The notes beneath the pieces are model-generated. The model was not told where the DNA came from. It ran no database searches and was given only the letters and a program-made list of their open reading frames with translations. From Micromonosporaceae bacterium (GTDB lineage: Bacteria > Actinomycetota > Actinomycetes > Mycobacteriales > Micromonosporaceae): 35,456 nucleotides of DNA. Below, piece by piece: positions 28,016 to 35,027 of this stretch (positions are counted from its first letter, which is position 1; each line of letters begins with the position of its first letter). Location: the NCBI GenBank assembly GCA_007130245.1, contig SLSW01000260.1, positions 1 to 35,456 of the forward strand, read 5' to 3'. The translations under genes and the position numbers were made by a program.

Positions 28016-29705
28016 TCATGGCCGCCGGATGGTCGCGCAGTTACCGGTGTCGTACTCTCCGGGCCCGCTCTCGACCAGATGGTCGTTCGGGCCGGCGATG
28101 CGGGCGCAGACCATGGGATGGTCACCGATGATCTCGGCCACCAGGGGGTGGTCGGCCGCGTAGGTCAGCGGCGACGGGGCGTCCTCGACCTGCCAGTGGC
28201 CTCCGTCCGCATGCGTGCCCTGCACGTCAGCCGGTGGGTCGACGCCGTCCGAGCCGTACAGATGCAGGTGGTAGCTGCCGTCGGTGTCCGGTTCCGCGGC
28301 CTCGCCCCATTGGGCGTCGTAGTGGACCACCAGCTGCCCACCGTCGAACGTGGCCTCGGTCAGGCACACCCACCGGTCGTTGGACATGATCGCGTCGGTG
28401 CACGCGGTCGGGTCCGGGTCCGGGTCCGGCGGTGGCCCCCCGGCGTCGCCGTCGCCGTTGTCACCGCGAGTCGGCTCGGGTTCCGGCTCCGGTTCTGGTT
28501 CATCGTCGCCCGGGGTGGCTGCCGGCATCGCCGTCCCGGTGGGGCTGGCACCAGGGGTGCCGGGAGTGCCGGGTGCCACCCGGTGGTCGGGGTCGTCGCC
28601 GCCGGCGCCGTCGCCGCCGGTGGTGGCGCCGGTGGTGGCGGCGGGGGCAGGCTGGCGGTGGCGCGCACCGGCGGCACCGGGTCCGGGCGGGTGGCGTCAC
28701 CTGTCAGCGGCGCGGGCCCGGCCGGTTGCGCAGGGCGTTCAGCCGGCTGCGGTGCGGCGGGCGCCGCCTTCGCTCCGCTGGCCAGCCAGGCCGCGCCCAG
28801 CGCGGTGGCGTGCTTCGGATGGGCATCGACGGCAACCGGGCGCCCGAGCTCGGCGCCCACCAGCTGCGACACCAGCGGCATCCGGGATGAGCCGCCCACC
28901 AGCAGCACCGAGTGCAGCTGCTCGGCAGTGACGTCGGCCGAGCGCAACGCCCGGCGCATCGCTTCGATCGAGGTCGCCAGCGACGGGCGCACCATCGCCT
29001 CCAACTCGGCCCGGGTGAGGCGGACCTCGGTGGAGACGTTCGGCAGCACCACCGGGACCGACGCGTCAGTGTCGGTCGACAGCGCCTCCTTGGCGGCCAC
29101 GCACTCCTCGCGCAGGCGTGCCACCGCCGCCACCGCCGCCGGGTCTGACATGTCCAGCTCGTCCAGCTTGCCGTCCAGCGCCTGGCGGACGTGGGCAAAA
29201 ACCGCCGAGTCGAAGTCGATGCCGCCGAGCCGCTCGATGCCTTCCGGCTGGCCGAGGATCTCGAAGCCGGTGGTGGTCTTGCGCAGCACCGCCGCGTCGA
29301 ACGTGCCGCCACCCAGGTCGTAGACGGCCACCAGCGCACCGGGTTCGATGCGCTGGTGCTGGGCGTAGAACACCGCCGCGGCCTCGGGCTCGGTGGTGAA
29401 CTGCACCTCGGCCTCGATGTCAGCCAGCCGCGCGGCCTGGTCCAGCAGCTCCCGCTTGTACGGTCCCCAGTTCGCGGGGTGGCACACGCAGATGCGCGAG
29501 GGCGCGCCGCCCTCCTGCTCGGCTACCTCGTCGATGACCCACCGCAGCAGCCGGGACATGAGCTGCTCGGCCGAGTAGGGCGCGCCGCCGAGCAGCAGCG
29601 GGGTGGTGTCACCGAGGCGCCGTTTGAACTCCCGCGCCACCCGGGACGGTTCGGTGATCCCGCGGCGGTGAAGGTCGTACCGAGGTCGATACCGAGTGCA
29701 AGCAT
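28016..29705 (-). pseudogene. Broken Hsp70-family protein gene
   Basis: Three frames together spell an actinobacterial Hsp70-like ATPase with a C-terminal extension. ATG 29705 gives MLALGIDLGTTFTAA, the phosphate-1 loop. At about 29660-29670 the frame changes and reads RRGITEPSRVAREFKRR, so the ~50 residues normally between are missing. The long middle frame keeps VYDLGGGTFDAAVL, LVGGSSRMPLV and a Pro-rich linker to about 28600. Near 28570-28600 the frame shifts again into an acidic EPEPEPEPEP linker and a Cys-containing domain (ACTDAIMSNDRWVCLTEATF to NCATIRR), with no membrane helix where relatives usually have one. Natural pseudogene or assembly error; not functional as read. Confidence 0.75.
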
Positions 29706-29740
29706 GGGGCACAACTCCGGGGTCGTCGGATGTGGACTGG

Positions 29741-31017
29741 TCAACGGGTGGTCGGGTGCAGGTCGGCGATGATCCCCTCGCAGCTGCGCACCGCGACCCG
29801 CGCGGCCACCGACAGCTCGCGGCTGCTCAGCGGGTTCTCCGCGCGCTCCTGCCAGGTGGTCAGCTGCCGGCCTGCCGCGGCCAGCAGCGTCGAGCAGTCG
29901 GTGTCGGCCGGCTGCGCCAGCCGCTGATGGACGGCGCCGCCCTCGCCGCCGATCACGCGCTCCAGCTCGGCCAGGACCGTGTCCGGACCCTGGATCCAGC
30001 CGGCGCGCACCGCGGCGAGCACGCGCAGCTCCTGGAACGGGTGCGCCGAGGCGATGATCTCCTCGACCTCGCCGGCCACCGCGTCGGACCCGGCCCGCGG
30101 ATGCGCCCGCACCAACGCGTCCAGGGCGAACAGTGCGGTGGCGACTCGGACGCCGAACAGGCCGAAGCGGTCCAGCAGCTGGGTGCGGGCGAGAGCGCCG
30201 CGCTCGCCGAGGCGTGGCGCGCAGTCGCGGACAGCGCGGTGCGCCGCCGGATGGGCGCAGAACACCAGCCCGGAGTCGTACGGCACGTTGAGCCACTTGT
30301 GGGCGTCGGTGGCCCACGAGTCGGCCCGTTCCACGCCGGCCACCAGCGGCCGCAGCGCCGGGCTCGCCGCGGCCCACAGCCCGAACGCGCCGTCGACGTG
30401 CACCCAGGCACCGGCCTGGTGCGCCACGTCGCAGATCTCGCCCACCGGGTCGACCGCCCCGCCGTTGACGTTGCCGACCTGCGCGCACACGATCACCGGC
30501 CCGCCGGCCTCCCGCAGGCGCTCTGCAAGCGCGTCGACCCGGGTGCGGCCCTGCGCGTCGGTGGGCACCGGGACCAGCGCGCCGGTGCCGAGACCGAGCA
30601 GGCGCAGCGCCCGGTCGATGGTGTCGTGGCGCTCCTCGCCGACCGCCACCCGCACAGGCGGCGCCCCGGCCAGGCCGTCGGTCTCCACGTCCGCGGCGGA
30701 GCACCTCATGGCGGGCCGCAGCCAGGGCGGTGGTGTTGGCCATCTGGCCGCCGGTGACGAACCCGGTGGACACGTGCGCCGGCAGCCCCAGCAGCTCGGT
30801 CAGCCAACCGGCGGCAGGCCCGGCTCGGCGGCGTCCGCCAGCGTCGCCACCACGTCGGCCGGCTCACTCGGCTCGGCGGGCAGTGGCCGCCGAAAGCGGC
30901 CCGCAGCTGCCCGAGGTCGGCCTGCCGACCCAGGGGGCGTTCCGGCAGGCCGGACAGGTAGGCGAGCGCCCGCTGGCGGGCCTCCGCCAGCGGGCGCTCC
31001 CAATCGGGTGTCAGCAT
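29741..31017 (-). pseudogene. Broken PLP-dependent decarboxylase gene (aromatic-amino-acid/glutamate type)
   Basis: Group II decarboxylase family. ATG 31017 reads MLTPDWERPLAEARQRALAY; one base appears missing near 30886, where the frame moves to PLPAEPSEPADVVATLADAA. Near 30808-30818 it jumps to GWLTELLGLPAHVSTGFVTG, skipping about 50 residues present in relatives (the FGFVIGG and WDQN region). Near 30691-30697 about 8 nt are missing before DVETDGLAGAPP. From there one frame runs to the end and holds the PLP lysine in SWATDAHKWLNVPYDSG. The first third is thus in pieces while the catalytic part is open. It precedes the broken Hsp70-like gene by 35 nt on the same strand. Confidence 0.75.
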
Positions 31018-31041
31018 CCGGTCACCCTAGCGGCCGCTGGT

Positions 31042-31815
31042 TCACGGCCGGACGGCCAGCAGGGAGATGCTCTTGACCCCCCACTTCTCGGTAGCGCCGG
31101 CGGCGCTGTCGGACAGGAACTTGTACTCGTCGTTGACCCGCACACTCTCGATCCGCAGACCCGCGGCCTCGATGGCCGCGCGGTACGCGTCGATCTGCAT
31201 CGCGCCGCCGATGCAGGCGGCCCACAGCGAGGCGTCGCAGGTCACGCCCTCGGGCAGCTGGCTGTCGGTGACGATGTCGGCCAGTGCCAGCCGGCCACCG
31301 GGCCGCAGCACCCGGGCGATCTCGCCGAACACCACCGACTTGTCCGGTGACAGGTTGATCACGCCGTTGGAGATGGCCACATCGACGCTGCCGTCGGCCA
31401 CCGGCGTCTGCTCGATGTACCCGCGTTGGAACTCGACCTGTCCCAGCCCGGCCTCGGTCGCCAGCCGGGTGGCCTTGTCCAGCTGGGCCTGGGTGAAGTC
31501 GATGCCGGTCACCTTGCCGTCCGGGCCGGTGTGCCGGGCAGCCAGCATGCTGTCCATGCCGGAGCCGCTGCCGAGGTCGAGCACGGTCTCGCCGGGCTGG
31601 ATGCCGGCCAGGTCGAGGAAGTAACCCACCCCCGCGAACGAGTCGATCGCACCGGCCGGGATCGCGTCCAGCTCACCGGCGGGATAGCCCAGTCGTTCGG
31701 CCAGTGCGCGACCGGTCTCGAAGTGGAACTCGTGCTCCGGATGGACGGCCACCTCGTGGTACATCTGGCTGACGCGCTGCTCAAGATCCTTGGTGTCCAG
31801 GGTGTGCTGGCTCAT
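31042..31815 (-). CDS. ArsM-like SAM methyltransferase lacking two arsenic-binding cysteines (copy 1)
   Basis: 257-aa class I methyltransferase: SAM loop VLDLGSGSGMDSMLAARH (residues 78-95), acidic VTGIDFT, and VAISNGVINLSPDK. The layout follows arsenite methyltransferase ArsM, but the GCGNP cysteine is Val (AGVGY, 61-65) and the SNCVINL cysteine is Gly (G151). Only the third-site cysteine, C201 in WAACIGGAM, remains. So arsenite methylation is unlikely and the substrate is unknown. ATG 31815 is preceded by GGGAAGGGC. It is divergent from the ECF sigma operon and has its own copy of the shared two-box promoter (31881-31907). Its transcript would start with a perfect hairpin. Confidence 0.88.
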   Translation of the reverse strand: MSQHTLDTKDLEQRVSQMYHEVAVHPEHEFHFETGRALAERLGYPAGELDAIPAGAIDSFAGVGYFLDLAGIQPGETVLDLGSGSGMDSMLAARHTGPDGKVTGIDFTQAQLDKATRLATEAGLGQVEFQRGYIEQTPVADGSVDVAISNGVINLSPDKSVVFGEIARVLRPGGRLALADIVTDSQLPEGVTCDASLWAACIGGAMQIDAYRAAIEAAGLRIESVRVNDEYKFLSDSAAGATEKWGVKSISLLAVRP

Positions 31816-31850
31816 CGTACGGCCCTTCCCGCTCGTGGCTTTCTCGGTGG

Positions 31851-31869
31851 CGGGCCTGTCGCAGGCCCG
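31851..31869 (-). ncRNA. 5'-leader hairpin of methyltransferase copy 1
   Basis: CGGGCCTG-TCG-CAGGCCCG is a perfect 8-bp stem with a 3-nt loop. If transcription starts 8-11 nt after the ACGTCT box, this hairpin is at the very 5' end of the mRNA. It could stabilise the message or be a terminator for anything read from the other side. It is annotated as an RNA structure, not as a separate gene. Confidence 0.45.
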
Positions 31870-31880
31870 TCACCTGCAAT

Positions 31881-31907
31881 AGACGTGGCAGGCATCCCCA
31901 CTATTGC
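31881..31907 (-). promoter_or_regulatory. Two-box ECF-type promoter for methyltransferase copy 1
   Basis: Read on the minus strand: GCAATA (31907-31902), 15 nt, ACGTCT (31886-31881). The core CGTC is a common ECF -10 sequence. The predicted transcription start is near 31871-31874, leaving a leader of about 57 nt. The same pair of boxes with the same spacing is present on the plus strand at 31922-31948. Confidence 0.65.
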
Positions 31908-31921
31908 GACGGGCCGCAGAT

Positions 31922-31948
31922 GCAATAACACCGCGCGTGCCGACGTCT
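31922..31948 (+). promoter_or_regulatory. Two-box ECF-type promoter for the sigma operon
   Basis: GCAATA (31922-31927), 15 nt, ACGTCT (31943-31948), facing the sigma gene whose ATG is 20 nt further on. It is identical in both boxes and spacing to the minus-strand promoter. The arrangement fits autoregulation by the sigma factor encoded immediately downstream. Confidence 0.65.
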
Positions 31949-31968
31949 TAAGGTACGAGGGAACGTGT

Positions 31969-32601
31969 ATGCACAGCAGCGGACAGGATGTTGACACCGT
32001 GGCAGAACCGCAGCAGGTAGCGGGTCCGTCGCGGTCCACGCACGCCTTCCAGTCGCTGGCGAAACAGCAGCTGCCCCGGTTGCTGGCCCTCGCCCGGCGG
32101 CTGACCCACCAGGACCCGGAGGACCTGGTGCAGGAGGCGCTGCTGCGTGCCTACCGGTCGTACGGGAGCCTGCAGGACGACGCGGCCGGCGGTGGCTGGT
32201 TGCGGGCGATCCTGGTCAACGTCCACCGCGACCGGCTGCGGCGGCACTCGCGCACGTTCGACGAGACCCCGGTGGCCGACCCGGAGGACTTCTCGCTCTA
32301 CCGCACGATCGCCGACGAGGACCCGTTGCCGTACTCGGACAGTGTCCACCTGGACTTCCTGCACGCCTTCTCCCGTGAGGATGTGCGTCAGGTGCTGCTG
32401 CGGTTGCCGGAGATCTACCGCACACCGCTGGTGCTGTGCCACATGGAGGGGTTCGCCACCAAGGAGATCGCCCGGATGTGCCGGACCCCGCTGGGCACGG
32501 TGCTGGCGCGGCTGCACCGGGGACGCAAGGCGTTCGAGAAGGAGATGTGGACGTACGCCACCGAGAATGGCCTGCTGCGGAGCGGAGCGCGTGATGGGTG
32601 A
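31969..32601 (+). CDS. ECF-type RNA polymerase sigma factor
   Basis: 210 aa. Region 2 reads LARRLTHQDPEDLVQEALLRAYRSY-like sequence (about residues 41-65) with GWLRAILVNVHRDRLRRHSR as the -10-recognising helix region. Region 4 is VLLRLPEIYRTPLVLCHMEG, then the helix-turn-helix ATKEIARMCRTPLGTVLARL for the -35. There is no region 1.1 or 3, as in ECF factors. ATG 31969 has GAGG 8 nt upstream. The 3' end overlaps the anti-sigma gene by 8 nt. Its probable targets are its own promoter and that of the divergent methyltransferase. I cannot place it in a numbered ECF group. Confidence 0.92.
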   Translation: MHSSGQDVDTVAEPQQVAGPSRSTHAFQSLAKQQLPRLLALARRLTHQDPEDLVQEALLRAYRSYGSLQDDAAGGGWLRAILVNVHRDRLRRHSRTFDETPVADPEDFSLYRTIADEDPLPYSDSVHLDFLHAFSREDVRQVLLRLPEIYRTPLVLCHMEGFATKEIARMCRTPLGTVLARLHRGRKAFEKEMWTYATENGLLRSGARDG

Positions 32602-32842
32602 ACACGGTCCGGCACTGATCCCGTGCAGCGAGGCGGTGCGCCAGCTCTGGGACTACCTGGACGGCGCCGTGCCGATGGTCGAGCAGGAGCAGGTCGAGGC
32701 GCACCTGGCATTCTGCCGGCGCTGCTGCGGCGAGCTGGAGTTCGTCGAGCACCTGCGGGCGGTGCTGGCCGCCCAGGCCACCGACGAGGCACCGCCGCCG
32801 GAAATGCGGCGGCTCGAGCAATTCATAGAAGGGTTGTCATGA
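32594..32842 (+). CDS. Small soluble zinc-type anti-sigma factor (zf-HC2/ZAS)
   Basis: 82-aa protein with the ZAS motif H37-x3-C41-x2-C44 (HLAFCRRC) and further cysteines C11 and C45. The surroundings PCSEAVRQLWDYLDGAV and VEAHLAFC match mycobacterial/Streptomyces RsrA-type anti-sigmas. There is no membrane segment, so it senses a cytosolic signal; in RsrA this is thiol oxidation with zinc release. The position after the sigma gene with an 8-nt overlap predicts that it binds that sigma factor. ATG 32594 has GGAG 7 nt upstream. Its stop overlaps the methyltransferase start (ATGA). Confidence 0.88.
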   Translation: MGEHGPALIPCSEAVRQLWDYLDGAVPMVEQEQVEAHLAFCRRCCGELEFVEHLRAVLAAQATDEAPPPEMRRLEQFIEGLS

Positions 32843-33645
32843 CCATGACCGAGGACCTCATGTACCAGGACGAGATCCGGCAGTCGGTGCGTCAGGTGTA
32901 CTCGACGATCCCGACCGGCGGCGGTGAGGCCGTGACCCGGCGTTCGTACACCGACGACGAGCTCGCCGAGCTGCCCGCCGGCGCGGTCGCATGGGCCCTC
33001 GGGGTCGGCAACCCGATCCCCCACGCCGGACTGCGGCCGGGCGAGACCGTGCTCGACATCGGCAGCGGCGCCGGCATCGACACCATCCTGGCCGCGAGGC
33101 GGGTCGGTCCCACCGGGCGGGCGATCGGGCTGGACATGCTGGAGGAGATGTGTGAGCGCGCCCGCACGCATGCGCAGGAGGCGGGCGTGGACGGCTGGAC
33201 CGAGTTCCACCGGGGGGAGATGGAGGCGATCCCGCTGCCGGAGGCCAGCGTGGATGTGGTGATCTCCAACGGTGTCATCAACCTGTCGGCGCGCAAGAGC
33301 CGCGCGCTGGCCGAGATCTTCCGGGTGCTGCGCCCGGGCGGGCGGATGTGCGTGGTCGACCTGACCGTCGACGAGGAGCTGCCGCCGAGCCTGCTGACCT
33401 CGCCGGCGGCGTGGGCGGGCTGTGTGTCCGGGGCGCTGGCCGAGCGGGTGTTCGTCACGAAGCTGCACAATGTCGGGTTCACCCAGGTGGAGGTCGGCCA
33501 CCACACGCCGTTCGGGCTGGACGCCGCCGCCCTCTACCCGCTGTTCAGCCCGGAGCTCATCGACCAGATGCGGCGGCTGCTGCCGGCCGACCGCCACGAC
33601 CGGGTGGCCACCAGCGTGCTCGTGACCGCGACGCGACCGGCCTGA
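32839..33645 (+). CDS. ArsM-like SAM methyltransferase lacking two arsenic-binding cysteines (copy 2)
   Basis: 268 aa, third gene of the sigma operon, coupled by an ATGA overlap and with GAAGGG 5 nt before ATG 32839. The SAM loop is VLDIGSGAGIDTILAARR (71-88), with LDMLEEMC and VVISNGVINLSARK. Compared with ArsM the GCGNP cysteine is Val (GVGNP, 55-59) and the SNCVINL cysteine is Gly (G145). C195 in WAGCVSGAL is kept. It is a paralogue of the divergent copy 1 but clearly diverged, so the two may act on related substrates or in sequence. Location in an anti-sigma-controlled operon suggests a stress-induced methylation. Confidence 0.88.
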   Translation: MTMTEDLMYQDEIRQSVRQVYSTIPTGGGEAVTRRSYTDDELAELPAGAVAWALGVGNPIPHAGLRPGETVLDIGSGAGIDTILAARRVGPTGRAIGLDMLEEMCERARTHAQEAGVDGWTEFHRGEMEAIPLPEASVDVVISNGVINLSARKSRALAEIFRVLRPGGRMCVVDLTVDEELPPSLLTSPAAWAGCVSGALAERVFVTKLHNVGFTQVEVGHHTPFGLDAAALYPLFSPELIDQMRRLLPADRHDRVATSVLVTATRPA

Positions 33646-33698
33646 CAGCGGTCGGGTTTCCACCCGACGGCTCGCCGTGCGCGAGCTAAAGGCGCGGT

Positions 33699-33718
33699 CG
33701 TATCACATCTGATACGAT
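33699..33718 (+). promoter_or_regulatory. Palindromic operator overlapping a leaderless -10
   Basis: CGTATCA-CATC-TGATACG (33699-33716) is a perfect 7-bp inverted repeat with a 4-nt spacer. Its right arm overlaps the -10 TACGAT (33713-33718), which is 6 nt before the next ATG. The layout suits autorepression by the XRE protein of the downstream pair. Confidence 0.6.
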
Positions 33719-33724
33719 ATCTCA

Positions 33725-34423
33725 ATGCACCCCGATCTGGAGGCCGCCAGCCCGACCGTGCGGGCGGTGCTCGAGTCGGCGTCGCGCCTGCAGGCGCTGG
33801 TGCCCGACGCTGTGCTCGTTGGTGGTTCGGCGGCCGCCCTGTATGCGGGACACCGGGATTCGTACGACCACGACCACGTCGTCGTAGACCTGCGGGACCG
33901 GTTCGACCTGGTGCTGGAGGCGCTGGAGTCGGAAGGCGACTGGGTCACCAACCGGGTCCGGCCGGGCAAGCTCATCCTCGGCCGGCTGGGCGACATCGAG
34001 GCCGGGGTGCGGCAGATGCTGCGCACGCGCCCGCTGGAAACGACCGAGATCACCCTCGGATCCGGTCGCACGGTGCGGGTCCCGACCGCAGAGGAGACCC
34101 TGCGGGTCAAGGGGTTCCTGCTGGTGCGGCGCAACCAGACCCGTGACTACCTGGACGTGGTGGCACTGGGAGACCGTCACGGTCTGGACCGGGCGGCGGC
34201 CGTGCTGGCCGGCATCGACGACTACTACACCGACCAGCACGGCGAAGGCCGCGGGGTCGCGGCCCAGGTGGCCCGGCAGCTTGCCGACCCACGCCCGGCG
34301 GACCCGTCGGTGACCGGCCAGCTCAGCTCCTACCGCAACCTGGCGCCGCGCTGGCGGGACTGGAACCAGGTGCGGTCCGCCGCCCGGGAACTGGGTGCCG
34401 CGATGGTGGAGGCGGGAGTGTGA
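33725..34423 (+). CDS. AbiEii-like nucleotidyltransferase (candidate toxin)
   Basis: 232 aa. It has the nucleotidyltransferase signature LVGGSAAALYAGHRDSYDHD: G33-G34-S35 and the metal-binding pair D48 and D50. The later TRDYLDVVALGDRHG resembles the RDYLD block of AbiEii-type proteins. Known AbiEii/MenT-type enzymes modify tRNA or other targets and act as toxins; activity here is inferred. ATG 33725 is leaderless, with TACGAT six nt upstream. It overlaps the next gene by four bases (GTGA). The toxin being the first gene is the reverse of the common antitoxin-first order. Confidence 0.75.
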   Translation: MHPDLEAASPTVRAVLESASRLQALVPDAVLVGGSAAALYAGHRDSYDHDHVVVDLRDRFDLVLEALESEGDWVTNRVRPGKLILGRLGDIEAGVRQMLRTRPLETTEITLGSGRTVRVPTAEETLRVKGFLLVRRNQTRDYLDVVALGDRHGLDRAAAVLAGIDDYYTDQHGEGRGVAAQVARQLADPRPADPSVTGQLSSYRNLAPRWRDWNQVRSAARELGAAMVEAGV

Positions 34424-34866
34424 CCGGCGTGGCGCTGGCGTTCCGGAACCTGACCGTCGACCCCGACGACCCGGTGGCCACGTGGCCGACCGAGGCTGTG
34501 CAGACCGCACTGGAGCGAGGCGACCTCGAGCACTGGCACCGGCTGGCGGTCGAGATCGACAACGAGCCGTGGGGTCCCACCGCCCGGCAGGTCGAAGAGG
34601 TGCTCGGCCACTCCCGACCGTACGGCGTCGCGGAGTTGATGGAGACGGTGATCTCCCGGGCCAGGGCGCGCGCCGAGCAGCGGGAGCGGAACGAGGTCGC
34701 TGCCGAGATCCGGCAGGCACTCGTCCGGTCGGGGCTGACCCGCGCCCAGTTCGCCTCCCGCATCGGCACCTCCCCGTCGCGGCTGTCCACTTACCTGAGT
34801 AGCCGGGTCATCCCATCCGCCACCCTGCTCGTACGCATCCGCAAGCTGGCGCCCGGCCGGGAGTGA
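34420..34866 (+). CDS. XRE-type HTH protein (candidate antitoxin/repressor)
   Basis: 148 aa. The C-terminal half (about residues 95-145: VRSGLTRAQFASRIGTSPSR then LSTYLSSRVIPSATLLVRI) is a Cro/C1-type helix-turn-helix. The N-terminal ~90 residues are acidic and Trp-containing (ATWPTEAVQTALERGDLEHW) with no recognised domain and may bind the partner. GTG 34420 overlaps the nucleotidyltransferase stop, so the two are translated together. The palindrome at 33699-33716 is the likely binding site. Confidence 0.75.
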   Translation: MTGVALAFRNLTVDPDDPVATWPTEAVQTALERGDLEHWHRLAVEIDNEPWGPTARQVEEVLGHSRPYGVAELMETVISRARARAEQRERNEVAAEIRQALVRSGLTRAQFASRIGTSPSRLSTYLSSRVIPSATLLVRIRKLAPGRE

Positions 34867-34875
34867 CCGGAGCAG

Positions 34876-34914
34876 CTACTCGGCCTTGACGCCGAGGTCG
34901 GTGTAGAGGGACAT
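34876..34914 (-). CDS. Possible 12-residue micropeptide MSLYTDLGVKAE
   Basis: ATG 34914 to TAG 34876 encodes 12 residues. It is kept because AAAGGAG lies 7 nt upstream, the strongest ribosome site in this end of the window, and because no longer gene uses that site. It lies beyond a 16-bp hairpin after the minus-strand gene at 35028. I do not recognise the peptide; it could be a leader peptide, a small precursor or the relic of a lost gene. Confidence 0.35.
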   Translation of the reverse strand: MSLYTDLGVKAE

Positions 34915-34951
34915 CTGCGGTCTCCTTTACTCACTGGTTGGAAGTCGGGCG

Positions 34952-34993
34952 GGTGGTGTGGGGCCCTCCGCCCAAGAAGGGCCCCACACCACC
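34952..34993. terminator. Perfect 16-bp hairpin
   Basis: GGTGGTGTGGGGCCCT (34952-34967) pairs perfectly with 34978-34993 around a 10-nt loop. It is placed 35 nt after the end of the minus-strand gene and 86 nt after the XRE gene, so it may terminate both convergent transcripts. There is no T-run on either side. The unusual length and perfection make it stable enough to act as an attenuator for the micropeptide. Confidence 0.6.
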
Positions 34994-35027
34994 TGCGCCC
35001 CAACTGAAGGAAGAGACAGGTGGCGTC

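Noticed and set aside
28440-28500. Short GGTTCCGGCTCCGG-type repeats as a possible satellite or CRISPR-like array
   Set aside because: They are simply the codons of the EP-repeat linker in the broken Hsp70-like gene.
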